Shown here one piece after another: positions 1 to 7,874 of a stretch of 9,258 bases of DNA (the first letter of the stretch is position 1; each line of letters begins with the position of its first letter). The DNA comes from an uncultured Deinococcales bacterium (GTDB lineage: Bacteria; Deinococcota; Deinococci; Deinococcales; Trueperaceae). The notes beneath the pieces were generated by a model, which saw nothing but the letters and a program-made list of their open reading frames with translations, had not been told where the DNA came from and made no database searches. The position numbers were made by a program, and so were the translations under genes. The stretch is taken from NCBI GenBank assembly GCA_937934635.1, contig CALGZD010000095.1, positions 1 to 9,258 on the forward strand, in the 5' to 3' direction.

Positions 1-341
1 AGCAAGTAATCGCTCTCACCCGTCGCCAAGTAGCAGTTAATAACATTAGGATGTTCACAAATTTGCTTTTCAAAACTATCAAGCACACCTTCTACTTGTT
101 TTGTCATACTGATTTGAACAAATGCCATAACAGGGTAGCCAAATTTATGTCGATCAACTTCTATCTTATATCTGCGAATATACCCAGCATCTTCTAATCG
201 TTTCACGCGTCTTAAACAAGGCGTGGGTGATAAACCAACCTTATCAGCCAAATCAGCATTGGTTAATTTGGCATCTTGCTGCAAGAAAGTTAGAATTTTT
301 TTATCTCTCGAATCTAATATTAATTTAGTCTTTTCTGTCAT
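1..341 (-). CDS. Lrp/AsnC-family transcriptional regulator, 3' end outside window
   Basis: The ATG at 341-339 opens a frame that stays open to the left edge, giving 113 residues of a family usually about 150-160 long, so roughly the last 45 are missing. Residues 10-60 form the AsnC-type winged helix-turn-helix: D13-K-K-I-L, then N28-A-D-L-A-D-K-V-G-L-S (recognition helix region), and P41-C-L-R-R-V-K-R-L-E-D-A-G-Y-I, all typical of the family. The following stretch (G68-Y-P-V-M-A-F-V) begins the RAM ligand-binding domain, which reaches its T107-G-E-S-D-Y-L-L segment at the edge. Such proteins bind amino acids or related metabolites and act as dimers or higher oligomers on DNA. It is divergent from the oxidoreductase gene with 218 bases between them, an arrangement in which Lrp-type proteins commonly control the neighbour. 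The specific effector cannot be read from sequence. The Shine-Dalgarno upstream is weak (AAGAAA-like). Confidence 0.93.
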   Translation of the reverse strand, partial: MTEKTKLILDSRDKKILTFLQQDAKLTNADLADKVGLSPTPCLRRVKRLEDAGYIRRYKIEVDRHKFGYPVMAFVQISMTKQVEGVLDSFEKQICEHPNVINCYLATGESDYL

Positions 342-367
342 AATTTTCTTATTTCTTAGCATACTAC

Positions 368-383
368 TGCTTAATAATAAGCA
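368..383. promoter_or_regulatory. Inverted repeat in the divergent gap, candidate Lrp-type operator
   Basis: TGCTTA (368-373) and TAAGCA (378-383) are perfect inverted arms around a 4-base AATA-type centre in a very AT-rich stretch. The site lies 27-42 bases upstream of the regulator start and just upstream of the oxidoreductase promoter. Lrp/AsnC proteins favour AT-rich partial palindromes, so autoregulation plus control of the divergent gene is a reasonable inference. No consensus for this regulator is known to me, so it is only a candidate. Confidence 0.35.
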
Positions 384-401
384 TATGGTAGCAAATTTAG
401 A

Positions 402-430
402 TGCATATTCCATATATACTTCGTTATAAT
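402..430 (+). promoter_or_regulatory. Candidate sigma70-type promoter for the oxidoreductase gene
   Basis: A perfect TATAAT lies at 425-430. Seventeen bases upstream, TGCATA (402-407) is a poor -35 with three of six consensus matches. A start near 437 would leave a 5' leader of about 120 bases. A weak -35 fits a promoter that needs an activator such as the adjacent Lrp-type protein, but that is inference. Confidence 0.45.
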
Positions 431-510
431 GTACACAAGAAAACAAGAAGAACTCTAAGCTAGTTAACGGAATAACTTAGAAAATATGTCAAAATGTGAC
501 TTACCCCTTT

Positions 511-528
511 GAGCTATTCGAGCTATTC
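511..528. repeat. 9-bp tandem duplication in the leader of the oxidoreductase gene
   Basis: GAGCTATTC occurs twice back to back (511-519 and 520-528), identical, 17 bases upstream of the ribosome binding site. It is one of several short tandem duplications in the gaps of this window. No function is evident. Confidence 0.8.
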
Positions 529-559
529 CTTATTTAGATAAGTCAGGAGTACAGGCATC

Positions 560-3500
560 ATGACCCAAATTGCACAGAATTTAGAAAAAGGAACATTAAA
601 AACAACACCAAATTCATTTTCTCTAGATGATAAATATACTGTTGAAAATGGCTTAGTCCTTATGTCTGGTATACAGGCACTTGTTCGTTTGCCCTTAGAT
701 CAACACAAAGCAGATAAACGTGCTGGTTTAAATACTGCGACTTTAGTTTCTGGTTATAGAGGTTCACCTGTTGGCAATGTCGACTCGATGCTCGAGCGCA
801 GTCAACACCTCCTTCAAGAACACCAAGTCACCTTCGTACCAGGCGTCAACGAAGACTTAGCAGCCACAGCTATCTTCGGCGCACAAATGAGTCACCTCTT
901 CCCCAAGCCAAAATATGACGGCGTTTTAGGCATGTGGTACGGCAAAGGTCCAGGCGTAGACCGCAGTGGTGACATTTTTAAACATGCACAAAATTCTGGC
1001 ATAGGTCCTAACGGTGGTGTACTAGCCATCGCAGGTGACGACCCAAGCTGTAAATCTTCAACCGTTCCACACGGTTCTGAACTTGCACTTTTTGATGCCA
1101 ACATGCCTATCCTCTACCCTGGCAATGTCGAAGAAGTTCTTTGGCTTGGTCGCTACGGTTTTGAACTTTCTAGATACTCTGGCTTATGGACAGCACTAAA
1201 ATTTGTAACAGATGTAGCCGATGCCTACAGCACCGCAATCGTGCGTGATGACTGGCAAATTATCAAACCAGACTTTAGCTTTGATGGCAAACCTTGGCAA
1301 GCTACCCTCAATCCCTACTTACTAGCACCTGTTTCAATTCAACAAGAGCGAGAAATATTTGAAGGGCGCTTAGAGGCTGCTAAACGCTTTTCTGAAGCCA
1401 ATCAACTCAACCGTATTGTCGTGAATCCATCCCAAGCACGTCTTGGCATTGTCGCAGCAGGCAAGACATATTTTGATTTACGTCAAGCACTTTATGCACT
1501 CGATTTAGACGATGATGCGCTAGAAAACCTAGGCATCCGCATCTTAAAGGTCAATATGCCTTTTCCTCTAGCTGATGGTGTCATCCAAGACTTTGCCAAA
1601 GGCTTAGAAGAAATTCTTGTGATTGAAGAAAAACGAGAATTCATCGAGCTACTTATCCGTAATTGTTTGTATAACCATAGTGAACGTCCACGCATCATAG
1701 GCAAAAAAGACGAACACGGTCACTTCTTAGTCAAAGCAGATGGTGAACTAGATGCTGATGAGATTCTCAAAGTGCTACACAAACGCCTTAAAGGCATCAT
1801 TCAAGATAGTAGACTCGAAGTAAGCCAACACAAACTTGAAGCGAATACTGATGGACCCATCCTGCTAAACATGGCAGAAAGCGCACGAACGCCCTACTTT
1901 TGCTCTGGCTGCCCTCACAACCGCTCAACTACTGTTCCTGAAGGTGCAGTGGTTGGTGGAGGCATCGGCTGTCACTCCATGACCATGTTCATGGATAGAA
2001 ATGTGACAGGCTTAACCCAAATGGGTGGCGAAGGTGCTCAGTGGGCAGGTGCATCCTATTTTTCTGGCACAGACCATATTTTCCAAAACATCGGCGATGG
2101 CACACTCTTCCACTCAGGTTCTATGGCAATTCGTCAAGCCATTGCTTCAGATGCCAACATCACTTACAAGCTGCTATATAACCATGCAGTTGCTATGACA
2201 GGTGGGCAACAACCTGAATCTGGCATGGGTGTAGCAGCTATCACCAAAGCGCTCAAAGCAGAAGGTGTCACTAGAATTGTAGTTGTCACAGACGAGCTCA
2301 CCGACTACAACAAATCTGATTTAGCAGAAGGTACCGAAATCTGGACAAGAGACCGCTATGAAGAAGTACAAATCAGCCTGAGCCAAACCAAAGGTGTCTC
2401 ACTACTCATCTACGACCAAGGCTGTGCTGCCAATCTAAGACGTTTACGTAAGCGCCAACAAGCACCCGACCCGAAACTTCGTGTACTCATCAATGAAGCA
2501 GTCTGTGAAGGCTGTGGCGACTGTGGCGAAAAGTCAAATTGTATGAGTGTTCTGCCAGTGGAAACAGAATTTGGACGCAAAACGCAAATCCACCAATCAA
2601 GTTGTAACAAAGACTATAGCTGTTTAGAAGGCGACTGCCCTGCCTTTCTCACCATCATTCCTGATGAAACAGATTTAGCAAAAAGGAAAGCAGCAAAAAC
2701 ATCAGAACTCATCATTGACTTTGCACAAGAAGAACCTGTTTATAAAGTTCCTGAAGAAGCGCAGCTCTATATCATGGGTATAGGTGGTACAGGTGTTGTC
2801 ACAGTCAATCAAATCTTTGCAACAGCCGCTGTGTTAGATGGTAAATACATCCACTGCTTAGACCAGACAGGCTTAAGTCAAAAGGGTGGTCCTGTCGTCT
2901 CACACATCAAGCTTTTTAATGCACCACCAGATAGCTCAAACAAAATCGGCACAAAAAATGCTGATGCCTACATTGCTCTCGATATTTTAGGTGCAAATAC
3001 AGAAAAGAATCTTAAACATGCAAACAAAGAGAGTACGATTGCTGTAGTGTCTAGTAGTAAAGTTCCAACGGGTCACAGCGTTGCAAATACTGCTATTCGG
3101 CATCCAGACATTAGCCTACTTGTTGAACGCATCGAAGCACATACTAAAGCCGAAGATAATGTCTACCTAAATGCTATAAACCTTGCTGAAAACCTTTTTG
3201 GATCACACATGCCAAGTAATTTGATTGTGATGGGTGCAGCTTATCAAAATGGACTGATACCTGTTTCAGCATCATCCATCGAATCTGCCATTGAGCTAAA
3301 TGGTGTGGCTGTACAAGCCAATAAACAAGCCTTTCGAGTTGGTAGACAAATCGTTTTAGACCCATCTTGGCAACATGCATCACAAGAAGAGCGCAAAGGA
3401 GCATTAAGCATATTGCCAGAATTAAACACAAATGCTCAACAACTTATCAACTCCTTGAGAGCATCTGGTGAACTACGAAGACTACTCGAAATCCGTATAC

Positions 3501-4102
3501 CTGAGCTTATCGACTATCAAAATGTTAGCTACGCCAAAAGGTATATTGAAACACTTACTAAAGTGCTGCAAAAAGAACAACACACCCTTGTTGGATCAAC
3601 AAGATTTACTGAAGCTGTCGCTCGTTATCTTTTTAAGCTCATGACCTATAAAGATGAATATGAAGTGGCTAGATTACACTTGCGACCTGAATTTCAAACC
3701 TTAATTCCTCAAGAATTTGGTGAGAATGCTAGTTTTAAATATCAGTTACATCCACCAATGTTAAAAAAGCTTGGCCTGAAGAAAAAGATTGGTCTTGGGA
3801 AATCAAATCACTGGCTATTTTCAATCCTGAAACAGCTTAAGTGGACACGTAACACACCTTTAGATATATTTGGCTACGATCGTATTCGTAAGATTGAACG
3901 TTCTTTGATAAAAGAGTATACAAAGGATATTTTGCATCTTGCAGATAACCTAAATGCAAGTAATCTGCAAGATGCCGTGAATTTTGCTGAGTTGCCAGAT
4001 ATGATTCGTGGTTATGAGGATGTGAAGTTACAGAACGTTGAGAAATACAAGGAAGCCCGTGAGGCTTGGTTTGAGGGTGTGGGGTGGGCTCGAGCCGCCT
4101 AA
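560..4102 (+). CDS. Fused indolepyruvate ferredoxin oxidoreductase (IorA-IorB type)
   Basis: This is a 1180-residue fused 2-oxoacid:ferredoxin oxidoreductase. The family uses thiamine diphosphate and CoA to decarboxylate aryl pyruvates to acyl-CoA, reducing ferredoxin; it works in the cytoplasm in aromatic amino-acid breakdown. Domains in order: an N-terminal pyrimidine-binding domain, about 25-235, with S64-G-Y-R-G-S-P-V-G and G128-K-G-P-G-V-D-R-S-G-D; a linking domain to about 400; a diphosphate-binding domain, about 440-620, with C448-S-G-C-P-H-N and the metal/ThDP motif G512-D-G-T followed by N541; a cysteine-rich iron-sulfur segment with C649, C652, C655, C661, C682, C688 and C693; an IorB-like gamma domain, about 735-930, starting M739-G-I-G-G-T-G-V-V; and a C-terminal region resembling DUF6537, about 945-1165, containing F-K-L-M-T-Y-K-D-E-Y-E-V-A-R. 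The ATG has AGGAG at 545-549, ten bases upstream. It is intact and full length for the fused type. The exact substrate (indole-, phenyl- or another pyruvate) is not shown by sequence. Confidence 0.95.
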   Translation: MTQIAQNLEKGTLKTTPNSFSLDDKYTVENGLVLMSGIQALVRLPLDQHKADKRAGLNTATLVSGYRGSPVGNVDSMLERSQHLLQEHQVTFVPGVNEDLAATAIFGAQMSHLFPKPKYDGVLGMWYGKGPGVDRSGDIFKHAQNSGIGPNGGVLAIAGDDPSCKSSTVPHGSELALFDANMPILYPGNVEEVLWLGRYGFELSRYSGLWTALKFVTDVADAYSTAIVRDDWQIIKPDFSFDGKPWQATLNPYLLAPVSIQQEREIFEGRLEAAKRFSEANQLNRIVVNPSQARLGIVAAGKTYFDLRQALYALDLDDDALENLGIRILKVNMPFPLADGVIQDFAKGLEEILVIEEKREFIELLIRNCLYNHSERPRIIGKKDEHGHFLVKADGELDADEILKVLHKRLKGIIQDSRLEVSQHKLEANTDGPILLNMAESARTPYFCSGCPHNRSTTVPEGAVVGGGIGCHSMTMFMDRNVTGLTQMGGEGAQWAGASYFSGTDHIFQNIGDGTLFHSGSMAIRQAIASDANITYKLLYNHAVAMTGGQQPESGMGVAAITKALKAEGVTRIVVVTDELTDYNKSDLAEGTEIWTRDRYEEVQISLSQTKGVSLLIYDQGCAANLRRLRKRQQAPDPKLRVLINEAVCEGCGDCGEKSNCMSVLPVETEFGRKTQIHQSSCNKDYSCLEGDCPAFLTIIPDETDLAKRKAAKTSELIIDFAQEEPVYKVPEEAQLYIMGIGGTGVVTVNQIFATAAVLDGKYIHCLDQTGLSQKGGPVVSHIKLFNAPPDSSNKIGTKNADAYIALDILGANTEKNLKHANKESTIAVVSSSKVPTGHSVANTAIRHPDISLLVERIEAHTKAEDNVYLNAINLAENLFGSHMPSNLIVMGAAYQNGLIPVSASSIESAIELNGVAVQANKQAFRVGRQIVLDPSWQHASQEERKGALSILPELNTNAQQLINSLRASGELRRLLEIRIPELIDYQNVSYAKRYIETLTKVLQKEQHTLVGSTRFTEAVARYLFKLMTYKDEYEVARLHLRPEFQTLIPQEFGENASFKYQLHPPMLKKLGLKKKIGLGKSNHWLFSILKQLKWTRNTPLDIFGYDRIRKIERSLIKEYTKDILHLADNLNASNLQDAVNFAELPDMIRGYEDVKLQNVEKYKEAREAWFEGVGWARAA

Positions 4103-4121
4103 GCTTAAAGTAAGCTTAAAG
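4100..4121. terminator. Palindromic tandem repeat between convergent genes, possible weak bidirectional terminator
   Basis: Two identical 11-base units, TAAGCTTAAAG, run from the stop codon of the oxidoreductase to the stop of lptF. Each contains the self-complementary octamer TAAGCTTA, so 4100-4107 can pair with 4111-4118 around a 3-base loop. There is no clear U-tract and the stem is AT-rich, so termination is only suggested by its position between two convergent stops 19 bases apart. Confidence 0.3.
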
Positions 4122-5261
4122 CTAAGCCCGCACTTCACGCCACAGAAGTAAAGCAATACCAACACAAGCAAACATAATATTTGGCGTCCACAACCCAAAC
4201 CATATAGGAACTATCTCGTCCTGTGCCAAAAGCTGACCAAATGAAAAGCTTAAATACCAAAGTAGCATCACAAGCAGAGCAATGCTTAATCCAGCACTAC
4301 GACTCTTGCCTACCATCAATGCTAGTGGCATAGCCAAGATAAGCAGTGCTAGCGCCGCCATAGGCTCAGCTAATTTTTTATGGAGAAAGATAAGTGACTC
4401 CCGCCACTCAAAAGAATTTGGAGGTAATTCTTGAACTTCTTGGTATACCTTGCGGATTGAACGTGAATCCGCAAAATTTTCATTGAACTCCGCAATAATT
4501 TCTTCTAAAGTTTTGGAGCTCGTTATTTTTCCTACTCTTTCAGTTGTAGGAACAGCATCTGCTCGCTTAAGCATGTTGCGAACTAAAGTTTCAACTGTAT
4601 TTGTTTCACTCGGTGTAAAATCCACATCTAAATCAAGAGAAATAATTTGTGGCTGATATAACTTTAGCTCCTTATCTTCAAACTCAGCTCTCTCAGCAAA
4701 AACAACTTGTAGCGACTTATCCTTCCATGATGTCAAACGAATATCAAACATTTCATTTGTTCTATGGTCAGCTCGTTCAAAATACAAGTCAAAATCACCT
4801 ATAGGTAAATTCTTTTCTACAAGATATTGAATTCCTGTCGCATCGTCCTCGCTTGTCAACTGCCACCACAAGGTCGGCACTTGTGTATTAGTCCTTGGTG
4901 CCACATATTCACGTAAGACCAAGCCAGCAAGCACAGCTAAAATTGCAACAACTATAAAAGGAAGCATAGTTCGTATTGGTGACACAGTACCAGCATTGAT
5001 AGCTATAAGTTCATGTTGTCCATACAAACGACCATAAGTGAACAATACCGCAAGCAAGACAGCAATAGGCAAACTTAGCACCAAAGCATCAGGGTATTGC
5101 AGTAATAACCAGTAAGCCAATTCCTTAAAAGGCACACCAATAACATACTGCAATCTTGGAATAGTACTACTCAAAATAACTAGAGAGCTAAAGATTACAG
5201 CGCCTAGCAAAAAGACTAAAAAGCTTTCCAAAAACAAGTATTTATCTAAACGTAAACGCAT
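4122..5261 (-). CDS. lptF: LptF/LptG-family lipopolysaccharide export permease
   Basis: This 379-residue protein is close to the usual LptF/LptG length of about 360-390. The topology is typical: three N-terminal membrane helices (about 12-32, 58-77 and 99-117), a periplasmic beta-jellyroll (about 120-285), and three C-terminal helices (about 299-317, 322-345 and 352-375). Family marks are the cytoplasmic coupling segment after helix 2 (Y79-R/L-Y-G-Q-H-E-L-I-A-I-N-A-G-T-V-S) and H294-K-K-L-A-E-P-M before helix 4. In the family it forms the membrane part of the LptB2FG transporter, extracting lipopolysaccharide and passing it to the periplasmic bridge. No lptG partner is next to it, so LptG lies elsewhere or the protein may pair with itself; LptF versus LptG is assigned on the single-gene context and is less sure than the family. 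The start is ATG with a weak GGTAG upstream. Its own promoter is likely, given the 309-base gap after the lptD-like gene. Confidence 0.9.
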   Translation of the reverse strand: MRLRLDKYLFLESFLVFLLGAVIFSSLVILSSTIPRLQYVIGVPFKELAYWLLLQYPDALVLSLPIAVLLAVLFTYGRLYGQHELIAINAGTVSPIRTMLPFIVVAILAVLAGLVLREYVAPRTNTQVPTLWWQLTSEDDATGIQYLVEKNLPIGDFDLYFERADHRTNEMFDIRLTSWKDKSLQVVFAERAEFEDKELKLYQPQIISLDLDVDFTPSETNTVETLVRNMLKRADAVPTTERVGKITSSKTLEEIIAEFNENFADSRSIRKVYQEVQELPPNSFEWRESLIFLHKKLAEPMAALALLILAMPLALMVGKSRSAGLSIALLVMLLWYLSFSFGQLLAQDEIVPIWFGLWTPNIMFACVGIALLLWREVRA

Positions 5262-5300
5262 AAGCTACCATAAGCTAGAATATCTTTAAAATTAGGCTTG

Positions 5301-5328
5301 ATGCTAAAAGTAAATGTCATAATGTCAA
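5301..5328 (-). promoter_or_regulatory. Candidate sigma70-type promoter for lptF
   Basis: On the minus strand a perfect TTGACA (-35) occupies 5328-5323 and TAGCAT (-10, four of six matches) occupies 5306-5301, separated by 16 bases. Transcription would begin near 5294, about 33 bases ahead of the lptF start codon. This suggests lptF can be transcribed independently of the lptD-like gene. Confidence 0.55.
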
Positions 5329-5358
5329 ACACAACCAAGTATACTAATAGGAAACATC

Positions 5359-5448
5359 TTATGTAAGGTTTAATGCTGCTTTCAAGCTTAAGGCTGCTTT
5401 CAGGCTAAAGGCTGCTTTCAGGTTAAAGGCTATTTTACTAAAGGACAT
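5359..5448 (-). CDS. Possible 29-residue repeat peptide, uncertain
   Basis: An ATG at 5448-5446 opens a 29-residue frame ending with TAA at 5361-5359. It is built on the 18-bp tandem repeat, so each unit encodes six residues: AFNLKA, AFSLKA, ALSLKA, then a shortened ALNLT. After the start comes MSFSKI. The peptide is alanine/leucine-rich with a lysine every sixth residue (K5, K11, K17, K23). Differences among units are synonymous or conservative (Phe/Leu, Asn/Ser), which hints at coding, but only a handful of changes are available. There is no convincing Shine-Dalgarno. A chance open frame across a tandem repeat whose period is divisible by three is the main alternative. It sits between the lptD-like gene and the lptF promoter. 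I recognise no family. Confidence 0.2.
   Translation of the reverse strand: MSFSKIAFNLKAAFSLKAALSLKAALNLT
5375..5428. repeat. 18-bp tandem repeat, three copies
   Basis: Units at 5375-5392, 5393-5410 and 5411-5428 all begin GCTGCTTTCA and end in an eight-base tail that varies slightly (AGCTTAAG, GGCTAAAG, GGTTAAAG). A degenerate fourth unit starts at 5429. The block lies in the gap between the lptD-like gene and lptF, upstream of the lptF promoter. It looks like slippage or duplication; copy number may vary between strains. Confidence 0.9.
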
Positions 5449-5465
5449 ATTTACTAAAGGACATA
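5434..5465. repeat. 16-bp perfect tandem duplication
   Basis: TTTACTAAAGGACATA occurs twice head to tail (5434-5449 and 5450-5465) with no mismatch, directly after the 18-bp repeat block. The tail ACTAAAG of the unit resembles the end of the 18-bp units, so this block may derive from the last, degenerate one. Confidence 0.9.
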
Positions 5466-5505
5466 TTTTCTTAGTACTTCGTTAAAAAACTATTTTGATG
5501 TTACT

Positions 5506-5563
5506 AAGCAATATTTGCTTGCAAACTTATAAAGAGAAACAACCGTACTCATATAGATTCTCT
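5506..5563 (-). terminator. Two weak hairpins downstream of the lptD-like gene, possible terminator
   Basis: Just past the stop codon at 5571 the minus strand carries AGAGAA/TTCTCT arms (5563-5558 and 5538-5533) and then a tight AAGCAA-ATA-TTGCTT hairpin (5520-5506). Both stems are only 6 bp and AT-rich. A T-run follows about 20 bases after the second. They are listed because the position is right for a 3' end; the structure alone is not convincing. Confidence 0.22.
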
Positions 5564-5570
5564 AATAGTT

Positions 5571-7538
5571 TTAAAATGGTAACGTCAAACCAGTACTCAC
5601 ATTGCCATCTCTAACTCGGAAAAATGTACTAGCGTCCCCACAACAATCATATGATGCACTAAGACCGTAAGTGGACAAATCAAATTCAAATTCATCCCTA
5701 AACAGGCTAACAAAATTAACACCTACGTAAGGCTTAATCAACAATCCACCCTGTCTAATAGGTACGCCTATGCCCAATTCAAGAACTTCCACAGAATGCT
5801 CTTCTTCCTGTACGATTGGGTTAAATCTTGCACGTAGGCCATATTCCCAATCGCCAAAAAAACTATCCAAACCAAACTCAAAGAAATCCTCATGATAAGC
5901 ATCATCGATAGTCGGATCTTCAATACCTGTGATAAGTCGTGCAAGTTCAGCATGTAAATAGGGCTTGAATTCCCATATACTGTCTTGTTCGCCCTTAATT
6001 GTCGAATCCCAGTTGAATCGTAGGGCACGTACAGGGCTTTGGTTTGCTTCAGAATCTTTCAAGAAATCAACAACCGTAGAAGTTGAAAGACCGAATGAAT
6101 TTCCATTTTCATCTGTGTCTCGAAAACCTACCGATAGATTTAACCCTCTAGCTTCGCTCGCACGGTCAAAAGCAAAAGGAGAGGCACCATTCGTAAGTTT
6201 ATGTGTATAGCTTGCACTAAAACTATACCCGTCCGATACTATTGACAAAGATGGCACCACAGTTAAGGCATATTGAAATTCATTTACCCCAGGGTACATA
6301 GTTATTTCAGGAATGACAGCAAGTCGAATTAACCCCTGATTCAACGATCCATAAGCATAATTGTTTGACAGGCTAAGCCCAACACGCGGACCTGCCACAG
6401 GTTCGGAAGCATTTTCCTGACTCGTTAGTGCGCCAAACACTCTTGGTACAACTTCCCAAATACCTGTTTCTAAAACATCATTCAAAAGCAGCGCTCTATA
6501 GCTTACACCTGCAAAGATATCATTCAAATTTCCAGCAGCATCCCAGCTACGATTATGTGTGCCAATATCAAAACTAAAATTTTCGGCAAAGGGTCTCGTA
6601 TAGCTCATATCTGCTTGTATTCCCTCGGTAGCCTTACCAACCACTCCCTTAAGGCGTCCTCCCAAAGCAGGTGTGTTTGACTCATTCAAATTAAATTTAG
6701 CCAGCGCATAGGGCTTAAAATCAAACTCGGTATTAATACCCTGAGCTCCCAAGTCCAGGCTAATACCTTTTGCTAAGGTAATATCTTTAAGAGCCAATTC
6801 TAAACTATTTCCAAACGCTAAGAAGGGTGTCGGAAAATCAAGATCAATGTCATCATTGATTACATAGTCATTTCCTAAAGGAATAGTACTATTTCCTATC
6901 ACTAAATCTGACTGGCTCAGAATCAGCGAATTTGTTGCCTCATCAAATACAATTTGAGGAGACCTAATATCATATAAACGGTCTTCTTCACATAAACATG
7001 TTGTGACAAATGCATCATTAAAAACAACTTGGTCGTTTTCAATAGTCATACTTTCACCACTAATTTGAAATTCATTACGGTAAACTGCACTAGCATCAGT
7101 TAATGAAAACGTATCTGTGAGCAAATCTAAACGCAGATCAGACGCAGAAATGTTCATATCATCTTTTTGAAGATTAACAGATTCAAAATGAAATTGATCT
7201 TGTCCTGACTGTAAGGTATCGGCAGTCAATTCCCATCCATCAAACTGAAAAACAACAGCCTCAGCGTTAAGATTAAGTTCGACACTTACATTTTCGATAA
7301 CAATCGACTCTGCCTCTAACTGCCAAACATCCTCAGCATCCTGCCTAATACAAACCCCGTTGTAAAATTCTAATCTGTCATCCTGTGAATTAAACTTGAA
7401 ATCCTCACTGTAAGCGAGTCCAAAATCGACAAGTTCCATTTGGGTTCCATCTGTCGAAACAGTTTCACAAGGTCCTGCAAACACTGGTTGAATTATTGCA
7501 AAACAAAGCACAGCCAAAACTAAATGTATATACTTCAC
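5571..7538 (-). CDS. lptD: LptD-like outer-membrane lipopolysaccharide assembly protein
   Basis: This 655-residue protein starts with GTG at 7538-7536, supported by AAGGGA six bases upstream (7550-7545). A signal peptide occupies residues 1-21 (hydrophobic core L6-V20, cleavage after V-F-A). Residues about 40-215 are an OstA-type beta-jellyroll, and the rest is a beta-barrel with alternating strands ending in Phe, as outer-membrane proteins do. It is shorter than the roughly 780 residues of E. coli LptD, mostly in the barrel. Cysteines fit LptD: C24 just after the signal peptide, C181 in V-T-T-C-L-C at the end of the jellyroll (compare F-T-S-C-L in E. coli), and adjacent C632-C633 near the C-terminus. 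In E. coli such positions form the two non-consecutive disulfides needed for function. C63 and C183 are extra. Its role would be inserting lipopolysaccharide into the outer leaflet with LptE, which is not visible here. The gene lies between the LptA-like gene and lptF, same strand. Family confidence is high; the true lipid substrate is inferred. Confidence 0.85.
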   Translation of the reverse strand: MKYIHLVLAVLCFAIIQPVFAGPCETVSTDGTQMELVDFGLAYSEDFKFNSQDDRLEFYNGVCIRQDAEDVWQLEAESIVIENVSVELNLNAEAVVFQFDGWELTADTLQSGQDQFHFESVNLQKDDMNISASDLRLDLLTDTFSLTDASAVYRNEFQISGESMTIENDQVVFNDAFVTTCLCEEDRLYDIRSPQIVFDEATNSLILSQSDLVIGNSTIPLGNDYVINDDIDLDFPTPFLAFGNSLELALKDITLAKGISLDLGAQGINTEFDFKPYALAKFNLNESNTPALGGRLKGVVGKATEGIQADMSYTRPFAENFSFDIGTHNRSWDAAGNLNDIFAGVSYRALLLNDVLETGIWEVVPRVFGALTSQENASEPVAGPRVGLSLSNNYAYGSLNQGLIRLAVIPEITMYPGVNEFQYALTVVPSLSIVSDGYSFSASYTHKLTNGASPFAFDRASEARGLNLSVGFRDTDENGNSFGLSTSTVVDFLKDSEANQSPVRALRFNWDSTIKGEQDSIWEFKPYLHAELARLITGIEDPTIDDAYHEDFFEFGLDSFFGDWEYGLRARFNPIVQEEEHSVEVLELGIGVPIRQGGLLIKPYVGVNFVSLFRDEFEFDLSTYGLSASYDCCGDASTFFRVRDGNVSTGLTLPF

Positions 7539-7610
7539 ACAAAATCCCTTATTCCCTAAAATTTGAATACTCTACTGATTAATTCATGTATTGTAGTTCC
7601 CGAAAAGGAT

Positions 7611-7639
7611 ATCATAACTATTAGTAAAAACGTTAGTAA
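7611..7639 (-). promoter_or_regulatory. Candidate promoter for the lptD-like gene
   Basis: On the minus strand TATGAT (five of six -10 matches) lies at 7616-7611, with TTACTA (three of six -35 matches) at 7639-7634 and a 17-base spacer. The start would be near 7604, leaving a leader of about 65 bases. A GTTAGT/ACTAAC inverted repeat (7632-7637 and 7645-7650, 7-base spacer) overlaps the -35 and could be an operator. Confidence 0.35.
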
Positions 7640-7738
7640 GCAACACTAACACAAGCAAACCACTCATTTTTTTCACGTCACAGAGACAATACAAGTAATC
7701 TCTTCTCAAACTCTAATTGAATCTCTATTTTCATTCCG

Positions 7739-7766
7739 TCAGATCTAACTTCTCTGATCTAACTTC
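7739..7766. repeat. 14-bp tandem duplication
   Basis: TCAGATCTAACTTC (7739-7752) is followed directly by TCTGATCTAACTTC (7753-7766), 13 of 14 bases identical. It sits in the 363-base gap between the LptA-like and LptD-like genes, which otherwise holds only the candidate promoter and the 11-bp repeat described separately. Confidence 0.85.
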
Positions 7767-7844
7767 ATTAATGAGTGGTACATTTATAATTGATTTCGGC
7801 AAAACCCAAAAACATCAATTGGTAGCTATCGACCAAATTTCTGA

Positions 7845-7874
7845 CAAGCAAAAAACAAGCAAAAAACAAGCAAA
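7845..7874. repeat. 11-bp tandem repeat, about 2.7 copies
   Basis: CAAGCAAAAAA is repeated at 7845-7855 and 7856-7866, with a partial third copy at 7867-7874. It begins 27 bases past the stop of the LptA-like gene. On the minus strand it reads as T-runs separated by GCTTG, so it could affect the 3' end of that transcript, but no stem precedes it. Confidence 0.85.

Noticed and set aside
223..429. 68-residue plus-strand open frame
   Set aside because: Mostly antisense to the Lrp-type regulator, which has clear family motifs on the other strand; the remainder lies over the regulatory gap and has no ribosome binding site or known domain.
509..536. Second candidate promoter (TTGAGC and TATTTA) before the oxidoreductase
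   Set aside because: It would place the transcript start on top of the ribosome binding site at 545-549 and it lies across the tandem duplication.
3174..3431. Minus-strand frames inside the oxidoreductase gene
   Set aside because: They are shadows of a well-supported coding sequence on the plus strand with no start signals of their own.
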